From: Biomphalaria glabrata
Lineage: Eukaryota; Mollusca; Gastropoda; Planorbidae
NCBI RefSeq assembly: GCF_947242115.1
Contig: NC_074728.1
Span: 18,801,542-18,865,541 of the forward strand
Direction of reading: 5' to 3'
DNA: 64,000 nt
Shown here piece by piece: positions 44,600 through 54,615 of this stretch (the first letter of the stretch is position 1; each line of letters starts with the position of its first letter). A model generated the notes under the pieces. It saw only the letters and a list, made by a program, of their open reading frames with translations, was not told the origin of the DNA and did not search any database. Both the position numbers and the translations under genes were made by a program.

Positions 44600-45085
44600 G
44601 AAATGAGCCTAGAGGACATAAGTAACAGAGGATGTAGGACACGGTCAACTAAACATAAAGGACATAAGTAACAGAGGATGTAGGACACGATCAACTAAAC
44701 ATAAAGGACATAAGTAACAGAGGATGTAGGACACGGTCAACTAAACCTAAAGGACATAAGTAACAGAGGATGTAGGACACGGTCAACTAAACATAAAGGA
44801 CATAAGTAACAGAGGATGTAGGACACGGTCAACTAAACATGAAGGACATAAGTAACAGAGGATGTAGGACACGGTCAACTAAACATGAAGGACATAAGTA
44901 ACAGAGGATGTAGGACACGGTCAACTAAACATGAAGGACATAAGTAACAGAGGATGTAGGACACGGTCAACTAAACATGAAGGACATAAGTAACAGAGGA
45001 TGTAGGACACGGTCAACTAAACATGAAGGACATAAGTAACAGAGGATGTAGGACACGGTCAACTAAACATTAAGGACATAGTGAA
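44600..45085. repeat. 46-bp minisatellite, about 10 units
   Basis: The unit is AAGGACATAAGTAACAGAGG, then ATGTAGGACACGGTCAACTA, then AACATG. Early units have AACATA or AACCTA; six later units are identical, showing recent local homogenisation. Confidence 0.95.
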
Positions 45086-45640
45086 CTGAACGTGGTGGTT
45101 GTGATTTCTGTTGCTTGATTGCCTGACAGATTATGGATTAGTATTATTCTTTCTATACAACTTTAACTAGTGGACCTTCAACTGTTTAATAACTCAACAC
45201 AAGAACCATTTACAATAGTTACTATGCAAGGACCCCGACTACCTAGCTTTCCCCCAATTTATACTTTGCTAAACCGTATCTTCCAGAATCTTAGAAACTT
45301 CTATTCTAAATATTTTATTAACTATGACTTTCTATGCGATTTTTTTCCTAACCTCTTTCCCTGAATGGATGATTATAATTAACGTGTGTTTGTTCTGCGT
45401 CTACTTTGACCTGACCCCGGATTGTAGAAACAGGTCGAATTAGGTCACACTATCGATTCGTGACAGAGGTAATAAATACGCTTTACTCCGGTGGCACAGT
45501 TAAATGAGCGGAGGGGACAGGGTAAAGTGAGCTTAGAGAACATCGACACCGGAACATGATGAGGAGATGACGAAGAGATATACGGAACAGACGTCAAGTC
45601 TTGTCTCCCGCCACCCAGTTCTCTCAATGTTAAACAGTAA
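45086..45640. other. Unannotated stretch
   Basis: No gene seen. Confidence 0.45.
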
Positions 45641-45644
45641 GTAA

Positions 45645-46318
45645 AGTACCCATGTCAGACCTTGTGATCTATAGTGCAGATGATGTAAAGGTCATATGTT
45701 TCTGTGGCCGACGGTTAACGAGAGCATTATGTGCTACAAAGAGCAGGGTGCCAGGACATCCTCTCTGTTATCAGCAGCAGACGCCTTGGCTGGCTTGGCC
45801 ACGCTCGTAGAATGCCAGTAAGTCGACTTCCACAGGACATCCAGTATGGCGATCTAACAGACGGCAGGAGAGCCGCTGGTCGCCCACTTTTACGTTATAC
45901 GGATGTATGCAAACGCGACATGAAGCTCTTCAAAATCAACACTAGCAGCTGGGAAGAGGTAGCACTGGACAGATCCACATGGAGAGAGAGCATAAAGGAA
46001 GGGTCAAGGATTGCAGATGTCATACACAACAGAAGCAGAAAGAAGGGTGAAAATGCAACGGCGCCTGGTGATTATATGTGCCCAACCTGCGATCGCAGCT
46101 GTGTATCAAGGATTGGCCTCTTTAGTAAAACAAGAAGTTGCAAAGGGAAAAGATCATCTGTCGAGACGTAAAATGCCACAGATGTGTGGCCAGCACAACG
46201 ATCTACCACCTTTACTTTCTTAAAGGTCTAAAAATCCAATAATTCAATTCCAAGTCTTCATCGAGAATCGAACCCAGGACCCCAGGTTCGGATGCCAAGC
46301 ACCTAGCCAACGCGTCCC
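45645..46318 (-). repeat. SINE-1 copy interrupted by a LINE
   Basis: The SINE tail is at 45645-45733 and the SINE body and head at 46182-46318. The LINE L-A tail lies between them, flanked by ATGTG on both sides (45729-45733 and 46182-46186), a short target duplication. Confidence 0.8.
45734..46181 (+). mobile_element. LINE L-A C-terminal tail, open, 5'-truncated, 5-bp target duplication
   Basis: The plus frame is open from 45731 to the stop at 46171, with RAGCQDILSVISSRRLGWLG, then GRRAAGRPLLRYTDVCKRDM, then WRESIKEGSRIADVIHNRSR and a Cys/His tail CDRSCVSRIGLFSKTRSC. It is the cleanest L-A copy in the window and probably recent. Only about 146 residues of ORF2 are present. Confidence 0.88.
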
Positions 46319-47127
46319 TTTAATAATTGCTAGTAGTGTATATTTCAAATGTGTGGCTCAAATAATTCAAAGCTGTGTTAATACTTTGCTAAACTTCTTG
46401 AAATGGAAAATAAAATATATTTGGAAAAAAGAAAAAAATGATTAATTTGACATTTTGGGGAAGGAAAATGCTTTATGTCACAAATGACGTTGGATGTCTG
46501 AGACATCTTGACATCATGTCACTTTCCTTGACGTATATTCATTGTGTATGTGTGTGTTATGTTTTTACTTGTTTAAATGTTTCTTTTGGTCAATTGAGTA
46601 AGAATTGAAGGGAGGCGACTCAAGAAATACAGATGTTTTATTCACATCACTAGCACATAATAACAACGTCTGCGTAGCTTCTTCATCAGCTCTAGACCTC
46701 GTTCTCCTCTTCAAAGTCAACATTGTTTCTCAGTCTCTAGCAGTGCACACCTACTGCACTAGCTTGGATGGCGGTGTGCATGGCAGGGCTATTATAAATT
46801 TAAGAATTAAATTTTTTTAGCGCTGTTAAAACATAATGAATGATTTAGGCGCTTTGAGAAAATAATGCACACAAATAGAAGTTTTAGAAGGCGCGAATGG
46901 CAAAGTTTTCACAGGTCTGCTTTTTACAATACCTCTATTGAACTCATAACTTCATGGAAAAAAAAATTAAACACTGATCTCGAAAACGGCACGGGGTATC
47001 CTGTCCAATATGAAGACTACAACGTCATAGCAATAACTCGTCTAGGTTTTTTTTCAAGCCGTGTAGTGTGCAAGTGCGCTTATAGTATATATAACTTCTT
47101 GACTATGGATCATTTCATGGAAATGAG
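46319..47127. other. Unannotated AT-rich stretch
   Basis: No recognised gene. ORFs at 46605-46820 and 46865-47131 show no motif or splice support. Confidence 0.45.
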
Positions 47128-47575
47128 ATGAATGCCTGGGCATTAGCTGTGGTCCACACATCAGTTCCCCCCTCTCCACTCAGCTGATGTATCCAAAGGA
47201 ACGGCAGTGCCGATACACTTTGGGGTCAGCGGCGTCGCAGGTTCTTCCAGGATGTAGCACTGGGTGCTGCAAACTGCCTTAGGGTCGCCAGCTCCTGTTT
47301 TTTTCTCAGGGTTGACTCCCGAAGCCTTTCCCATGTTTGGGTATAGCTGCAAGGCAGCAGATGTTTGAATTCAGAGTTTTCCTTCTCCTAGGTGGGCAGC
47401 CAGCCATGGCTAACGAGTTCTCCTGCCCGAAGCTTACTGGTTTAGGCACCAGTTACTCGCCTTTGCCCCTTCTTCTGTTAGTGAGAACAGTCCTGCCGGA
47501 CTCAATATCTGAGCCACGCATGAAGGAAGGCCAGGAGTTGGACTGGTTGTCAGAGGTTATTTGAGACGCATGCCA
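47128..47575 (+). repeat. Interspersed repeat R3, long copy
   Basis: It contains GCCTGGGCATTAGCTGTGG, GTTGACTCCCGAAGCCTTTC, CCATGTTTGGGTATAGCTGC and GAACAGTCCTGCCGGACTC. It matches 58838-59215 in order. Confidence 0.75.
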
Positions 47576-48140
47576 TTAAGAAGCATTTTATAGGTAGTGG
47601 AGTGCTTACATTTGTTACCACTTCCGGCAATGACAACCTTGTGGAACTTAGTCACACATGAACTACATACTTTTTAGAAGCTAACAAGCTGACATACAAA
47701 CTCTTTTAAACAGCTGAAATGTTGACCACGCCTAATTAGTCAATTAATAACTGGTAATTAATTATTTTTGTTTCATGCCAAAAAGTGAAATTAATCTTTC
47801 AGTATTAAGAGATATGACTAAAAATGTGGGACTATGATCCGTAATTTCTAGCACTCCTTTTCTAGAATAAAGTTGAAACATCACATAACTATTTATTGTA
47901 CCTTAAAAAAAATGAGTAAATTTAAAAATTATCGATACTTTTTATATAAAAAAAACGGAAAAAAATCTACATTATTGGAGATATAGAGTTATAAATGTGG
48001 TGTTATTCCCCCCTTTTTTATTTTAATATTTTACTCATTCTATTATTTAAACAGAAGATGAGCCTTTTCGGATTGCTTGGTTTAACATCGACAGTGGTAG
48101 CTAGCAACAAGCGGCACACTCTCTTGGCGCATCACTGTTC
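47576..48140. other. AT-rich stretch
   Basis: It contains M1-like pieces near 47730-47900. No gene seen. Confidence 0.4.
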
Positions 48141-48148
48141 GGGTTAGG

Positions 48149-48852
48149 CAGGGCCGGTCTTAGGCCACTGCAACCAATGCGGCCGCAGTGGGCCCCACAC
48201 TTTCATAGGCCCCGCGCGAATTTTAGGTGTAAATTATTAAAATAAACCTTTTTAACTTAATATTAAAGAGTTTCTCGAATTCTTCTGAAATTGTAAAATA
48301 TACGTAAAAAGTCATGAAAATCTCTTGAAATTATATAAATTTTCTGAAAACTGATGCACATCTACTTAAAAACAGACAAAATTGTCATTTCTGGGTGTCA
48401 TTCAATATGGGAACGCCAATCCAACTAACAATTTAAAAAAAATTGCATTGTCAGCTTTCATTTAAAAAATTGTAATAATAAGGCGAATTTTAACCAAAAC
48501 AAGAAGTTCAAATTCTTAATTTACTTTAATAGTCACAGGCATACAAATATACATCTAAATCTATCTCGACCTCTAAAAAAAAACAACAAAAGCGATATTT
48601 TGATAGTCGATGGTAAATCTAAAAGGCATGTTTATCAGCTTTTTGTTGAAAAACTACTATCTTCTGTAGATGGCTCGTAAAGCTAATTTGCCAGTGATTT
48701 TATAATTAGTAATTAGTATGAATAAAATGCAAACACTAATTTATTTTCTAATACAAAATCTTAATTTTCAGTTATTATCCTTATCACAACCCAGAATAGG
48801 CCCCGCGCAATCCGTTTCGCATAGGGCCCCGCAACCTGTAGGACCGGCCCTG
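48149..48852. mobile_element. hAT-like non-autonomous element, 704 bp, perfect 8-bp target duplication
   Basis: The ends CAGGGCCGGTCTTAGGCC and GTAGGACCGGCCCTG are inverted repeats. GGGTTAGG is directly repeated at 48141-48148 and 48853-48860. The interior is AT-rich and non-coding. It shares sequence with 7732-8045 and with the hAT-derived part of both Helitron copies. Confidence 0.92.
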
Positions 48853-48860
48853 GGGTTAGG

Positions 48861-49856
48861 AGTTAAGAGGCTGGCTGAAAGTATCAATTAAAATGTGACA
48901 AAACACTGAGATTATTCTAACATGCAGCGGACGCTGTAGCATGCCTAGACTTAAACTCATTCTGTGTTACAAAAGGCCTCGCCTAGCAAATATGAATACT
49001 TTTGCCAAGCCTTCAGCCCGGTGAATTACGGAATTAGTTCTCAGCGGTTATGAAGGATGACAAACAATGCTCCGGTTAAAGTTTATAAACAAAGTTTCAA
49101 TGACTGCTACGCAAGTGTGCTACTTTTCCACTGTAACCCCCCCCCACCCCCTCAGAAAAAAAAACGACGCTTTTCTGGCTATTTAACAACAAGGCTTCAG
49201 TAAAAAAAATACTCTGAACTCTTCGAAAACCAGGTAAAATTGGTAAAACATTTAGAAGCATAAAGCCAACGTCAGCTGTAGCCTATTATTAATGACTCCC
49301 TGTTTTGAATTCTGCCCCCTGCCCCACTTTTTTCTTTTTTTGTTACCTGTGCTCACGCCCCCCCCCCCATATTTCTGTATCGGTCAAAAGCTAATTAATT
49401 CAACTCTCTATTGCGTATACACTCTTTTCTGTCTTTAAATGAAATGCAAGCAAGGAGCTCGCAGTGTATACAGAACTCAAGGAAAGAACTCTTACCAAGG
49501 GATTGTCTGCCGATCTACCTGTGTTGTCTCCGCGTTGTAACTTAAGATGTTATGACTTTATTCACAGTGCTTTCTCTGTTTTATGACAAATTTTGTCAAT
49601 ACAATTAACATTGAAACGAGTATTTCAGTTATGTTGGCTTTAACGCGGAAGCAGCGATGAAGCCTAGCTTGGAAACATTAAATAAAAAGATCACGTGAGC
49701 ATAGAAAAGGTCATCACCAAGATTTGGAGTCTCAATTTATAAGAAGGCATAGAAAAAAAAAAAGATGTTGGCAATTTTTAAGGTTAGTAACCACAGTCTT
49801 GTTGTAATGAGTAATTCTAGCATTTGATCGTTTTCTAAAAAAAATAATAATAATAA
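48861..49856. other. Unannotated stretch
   Basis: C-runs near 49137-49152 and 49350-49359. No gene seen. Confidence 0.4.
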
Positions 49857-50479
49857 CTAGTCGCCTGGCGGCGTAGCATACGCCGCTATTTTGCAGGGCC
49901 AACCTTAGGCCACAGCAACTTATGCGACCTCAGTGGGCCCAGCACCTTTATAGGACCCGCGCTAATGTTAGGTGTATAAATTATTAAATTAAACCATTTT
50001 ATAACTTATAACAGATTTCCCGCGGCCTCCTGTCGATTTAACAGGAAGTCCTGGAAATCTCCTGAAATTGCAAAATATAATGGAAATATTCGGAAATCTA
50101 TTAAAATCTTTTGAAAACTCAAACAAATCTCCTGAAATATACAGACGAATATTGTCTTTTTTTTTTCGCTCTTAAATTACCTAGGACAACTCTCTTCGTC
50201 CTAGCTGCAAAAATTAAAGAGTGATCTTTCCGTTGTGTCCCAACTCTTCGCCTCGATAATTACTACAGAGTACATTACTCCCCCCCCCTTTTTTTTTAAA
50301 CGTGAGGTAGAAAAAAAAGAGTGATATTGCAACGATCCTGCCCTGCTATGTTGTGATTACGTGTTCTCCCATCCCTCTTGTTTTCTCGTGGACTATCCGC
50401 ATATCCGCAGAGTGATCTTTCCTTTACTTCTTACTACTCGACAAAACTCTTGAGGGAAGAAGAGAATTATATATTTAGA
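49857..50479 (-). mobile_element. Non-autonomous Helitron, copy 1 (623 bp)
   Basis: On the minus strand it starts TCTAAATATATAATTCTCTT and ends with the hairpin GCGGCGTATGCTACGCCGC followed about 8 nt later by CTAG. It is inserted between A and T. These are the defining Helitron ends. The hairpin-proximal part resembles the hAT-like element at 48149. No Rep/helicase coding. Confidence 0.87.
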
Positions 50480-50826
50480 TAGATAATCGGACAGATTTGA
50501 TATCACGTAATTATCATTACGGTATTTTAATAAAATTCTGCACATGACCATTTCCTGACCATAATTCCTGGCCCTTTCGCGGACTGGCTGGCCAAATCAC
50601 AAAATAGCCGGCCATTTCAATGTGAAGCTATAATGGACAGTTTGAGGAATGGCGATGGTTGACCGAAAAACATCTGGATTTCATATGGGTTTCTTCATTC
50701 ATTATTTTGTTTGTATAATTCGCATATCGCTATAGTGTTTTGGATTTAATGTCATTTTATCAATAAAATTTGTCTATTTATTGTTTCGCGATTGACCATG
50801 TTCTGATTATCTATTGATAGCAACTG

Positions 50827-50872
50827 ATGACTTCCTTGATGGCCATCTCGGCATACAGAATGGTTGCAGCCG
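50827..50872 (+). CDS. Candidate first coding exon of the EB-module gene
   Basis: ATG opens MTSLMAISAYRMVAA and a donor GTGAGTGA follows in phase 1, which fits the phase-1 acceptor at 54483. The joined sequence would read AALTDVRLC. The hydrophobic core is weak for a signal peptide, and a 3.6-kb intron would be needed. It is tentative. Confidence 0.3.
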
Positions 50873-50879
50873 GTGAGTG

Positions 50880-51323
50880 AATCTTCTACTTAAACGGTCT
50901 TCATTGTATTCCAAAGGCTGATAATATTTTCATTTAGACTCACTTAATCATTCTTGGTTTGTTTTGTACAAGCGAGTAAATCTCGTGGACAATGAAAGTA
51001 ATATTTTAAACGACTTTGTGAGTATTTGCTTTGAGAGTGTTGACGAATATTCAATAAACGTATTCAAGAGATATACTGTTTAGGTTATTTTGTGTAAGGA
51101 AGTTAATTTTTTTTTTATTAAAACTAGTCTTTAAGCCTAAACCACATAAACACACACACACACACGTGCACACACACACACACATGCACACACACACACA
51201 CGAGCACAAACAAAAACGGTATTAAGAAGGTGTGCAAATATATTAATTCTAGCCACACCTAAAATGTCAAAAATTGTCCCATCTTTTGATAACTTCCTGC
51301 TTAATATTCACATTCACCTATTC
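50880..51323. other. Unannotated stretch with (CA)n
   Basis: (CA)n with interruptions at about 51150-51205. Confidence 0.6.
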
Positions 51324-51540
51324 TTAAGCCTGCTGGACCGTTTGGGGCACCACACAAGATCTGATGATCGTCTTTATCCATTCCTCTCTGTCTTTAGCTT
51401 TCGATGGAATCTCCTTCAATGACAAGCACGACCTGTCCCATCGCTTTCTCTGCCTCTTCTGCGTGTTCCTGGTATTGTTCCCTAAAAGAAGGTCTTTGCT
51501 AAAGTGAAGTATTACTCTGTGATGAACAGCAAAGTCAATT
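51324..51540 (-). mobile_element. LINE L-B C-terminal tail
   Basis: The minus frame encodes QKRQRKRWDRSCLSLKEIPS and AKDREEWIKTIIRSCVVPQ, a basic ORF2 C-terminus. It directly abuts the 30-bp minisatellite. Confidence 0.75.
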
Positions 51541-51544
51541 ATCA

Positions 51545-52840
51545 CTCTGTTAGGACCAACTAACTAAAGTATCACTCTATTAGGATCAGGTAACTGAAGT
51601 ATCACTCTGTCAGGACCAGTAAACTGAAGTATCACTCTGTCAGGACCAGTAAACTGAAGTATCACTGTCAGGACCAGCTACTGAAGTATCACTCTGCCAG
51701 GACCAGTAAACTGAAGTATCAATCTGTCAGGACCAGCTAACTGAAGTATCACTCTGTCAGGACCAGCTAACTGAAGTATCACTCTGTCAGGACCAGTAAA
51801 TTGAAGTATCAATCTGTCAGGACCAGCTAACTGAAGTATCACTCTGTCAGGACCAGTAAACTGAAGTATCACTCTGTCAGGACCAGCTAACTGAAGTATC
51901 AATCTGTCAGGACCAGTAAACTGAAGTATCACTCTGTCAGGACCAGCTAACTGAAGTATCACTCTGTCAGGACCAGCTAACTGAAGTATCACTCTGTCAG
52001 GACCAGTAAACTGAAGTATCACTCTGTCAGGACCAGTAAATTTGAAGTATCAATCTGTCAGGACCAGCTAACTGAAGTATCACTCTGTCAGGACCAGCTA
52101 ACTGAAGTATCACTCTGTCAGGACCAGTAAACTGAAGTATCACTCTGTCAGGACCAGCTAACTGATGTATCACTCTGTCAGGACCAGTAAACTGAAGTAT
52201 CACTCTGTCAGGACCAGCTAACTGAAGTATCACTCTGTTAGGACCAGCTAACTGAAATATCACTCTGTCAGGACCAGTAAACTGAAGTATCACTCTGTCA
52301 GGACGAGTAAACTGAAGTATCACTCTGTCAGGACCAGCTTACTGAAGTATCACTCTGTTAGGACCAGCTAACAGAAGTATCAATCTGCCAGGACCAGTAA
52401 ACTGAAGTATCACTCTGTCAGGTCCAGCTAACTGATGTATCACTATGTCAGGACCAGTAAATTGAAGTATCACTCTGTCAGGACCAGTAAACTGAAGTAT
52501 CACTCTGTCAGGACCAGTAAACTGAAGTATCACTCTGTCAGGACCAGCTAACTAAAGTATCACTCTGTCAGGACCAGTAAACTGAAGTATCACTCTGTCA
52601 GGACGAGTAAACTGAAGTATCACTCTGTCAGGACCAGCTAACTGATGTATCACTCTGTCAGGACCAGTAAACTGAAGTATCACTCTGTCAGGACCAGTAA
52701 ACTGAAGTATCACTCTGTCAGGACCAGTAAACTGAAGTATCACTCTGTCAGGACCAGCTAACTGAAGTATCACTCTGTCAGGACCAGTATAGTGAAGTAT
52801 CACTCTGTTAGGACCAGTAAACTGAAGTATCACTATCAAT
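51545..52840. repeat. 30-bp minisatellite, about 43 units, two unit types
   Basis: Unit AGTATCACTCTGTCAGGACC plus AGTAAACTGA (type 1) or AGCTAACTGA (type 2). The unit length is a multiple of three, so the minus strand reads as decapeptide repeats, VILQFTGPDR for type 1 and VILQLAGPDR for type 2. The frame is broken by indels several times and there is no start context or flanking exon. I treat it as non-coding. Confidence 0.95.
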
Positions 52841-53134
52841 GAAAAGCGATATCAAACTAATTAAATTTTAATTATTAAAGAATCGTTAGAAATAAAAAGA
52901 GATGTGTATAAATATCGAACTTTAAGGAGTCACGATTATTTGAAATCAGATTTTCGAACAGTAAAAAGTGAAACAGGAGAACTTCGTTCTGAACGAAACA
53001 CTTTATTACTCTAATTGCTGCGTTAAGTGTAAAACCTGCTTTCTTTTTTGCCACCAGATCTGGGATTTGTGGAAAATGTTCTTACTGAGACCACGTTTGT
53101 CCTTTCGGTTCCTTTCATTAAAGCTCTTGTGGGA
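52841..53134. other. Unannotated stretch
   Basis: No gene seen. Confidence 0.4.
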
Positions 53135-53295
53135 AGCGCGGTCGAGAGGCTAAGTACGCTAGGCTTGGCTTAACTATGAAGGGAGCTCGGGTAGAGTTGT
53201 GTTTAATAAGCGCCTAATGGCAGCACTCCCAGATACCCTCTCCCTGGTCCTCAAATCTGAGCATGCTATAAGCATAGCAAAACTATAATTTATTT
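53135..53295 (+). repeat. SINE-3 copy
   Basis: Head CGCGGTCGAGAGGCTAAGTA, then GGCTTGGCTTAACTATGAAG and GAGCATGCTATAAGCATAGC. It matches 36236-36445. Confidence 0.65.
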
Positions 53296-53309
53296 TATTT
53301 TATTGTTTA

Positions 53310-53585
53310 TTATAGTGAAGTCAACTTTGTTCTTGTCTTTATAGTGAAGTCATCTTTGTTCTTGTCTTTATAGTTAAGTCATCTTTGTTCTTGTCATTAT
53401 AGTTGTCATCTTTGTTCTTGTCATTATAGTTAAGTCATCTTTGTTCTTGTCATTATAGTTACATCATCTTTGTTCTTGTCATTATAGTTGTCATCTTTGT
53501 TCTTGTCATTATAGTTGTCATCTTTGTTCTTGTCATTATAGTTACGTCATCTTTGTTCTTGTCATTATAATTTTGGTCATCTTCA
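53310..53585. repeat. 27-30-bp minisatellite, about 10 units
   Basis: Units of TCATCTTTGTTCTTGTCATT and ATAGTTAAG or ATAGTTG. The length varies with presence of AAG/ACG. Confidence 0.92.
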
Positions 53586-54084
53586 AAGATCATTTTAAAA
53601 AAAACATATGATAATTTAAAAAAAAAAAAAAAAAAAAAAAGTATTTCTTGTCATTTGTATATAAAATTAGTCACGACTATTTCTTTATCATAAACACAGG
53701 CTGTAAATTAGGCTATTAGGCCATTACTTCCTCCCACACAGGTGGGGGGGGGGAGACTTCTTTATTCATTAAGTCATTGCTGAGGCTCATGTTGAACTAT
53801 AAACATGTGCACTTACTTTTGAAAAGTGTTTTACTTATTAAAATGTCCAAGTGCATTTGTAAATGCCAAAAGCAGCAACAAAAATTGATCTAGGTTAATA
53901 GAAATTGTTGATAGTGATAACCATTTTTATCATTATCTAGGTCAATCATAATAATTATTATCAAAAAGTAATTATTATTATTATTATCATCATTGTAGGC
54001 CTAGTGGTAGCGTATATAAATTTTCACTTAAAATGCCTAGCAAAAAAAGAAACTAACTATTAAAACTATTGTATTGTTAAGAAC
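53586..54084. other. Unannotated stretch
   Basis: Poly-A at about 53617-53640, G-run near 53742, (ATT)n near 53968. No gene seen. Confidence 0.5.
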
Positions 54085-54245
54085 TACAACTAAGGGATGA
54101 AGATGGTTTCCCGCTGGTGTGTCGTTCGGATTTATTGATAGTCCCGGGTTCAGATATCCCCCGTCGTCATGCGGGACGTTTGGACTGTGATTAAAATTAT
54201 CTTCAACTCTGAAGACCATCCGAAGCATGTAAAACATTTTACAAA
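54085..54245 (-). repeat. SINE-2 copy, diverged
   Basis: It contains GTCCCGGGTTCAGATATCCC, GTCATGCGGGACGTTTGGAC and ends ATGTAAAACATTTTAC. Confidence 0.75.
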
Positions 54246-54483
54246 CATACGAAATAATTTATTATACTCTTCGTTTTTCCTTTTCATTAATCCGTATTAA
54301 TTCGCTACTTATACAGGAACGGAATTTTATTTTTCTTTTAATTTCACTAAAAGTTATACTTGTGCTATACATATTTGACAAAACTATTCAGCTCTCTCTA
54401 TATCATTAGCATTCATTAACTCTGTTCAGTTTGTAGATTGGTGTTACAGTTAATTTGAGAAAATATCTTTTGTTCATTGGCAG

Positions 54484-54615
54484 CTTTGACAGATGTGAGA
54501 CTCTGTTCTGGACCAGGACAATGTCCTCTTCACTTCGACTGCACACTAACTGCCAGGGGCGGACACTGTGACTGTATCTCAGGGTACTTTTTAAACGCAG
54601 GGGAATGCATTAAAG
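54484..54615 (+). CDS. EB gene exon, module 1
   Basis: 132 nt, phase 1 in and out; acceptor TTGGCAG, donor GTTTGATT. It encodes LTDVRLCSGPGQCPLHFDC, then GGHCDCISGYFLNAGECIK. Confidence 0.82.

Noticed and set aside
51678-52839. Minus-strand ORFs with a GPDRVILQ decapeptide repeat
   Set aside because: They come from a 30-bp minisatellite. The frame is broken four times and no exon or promoter adjoins it.
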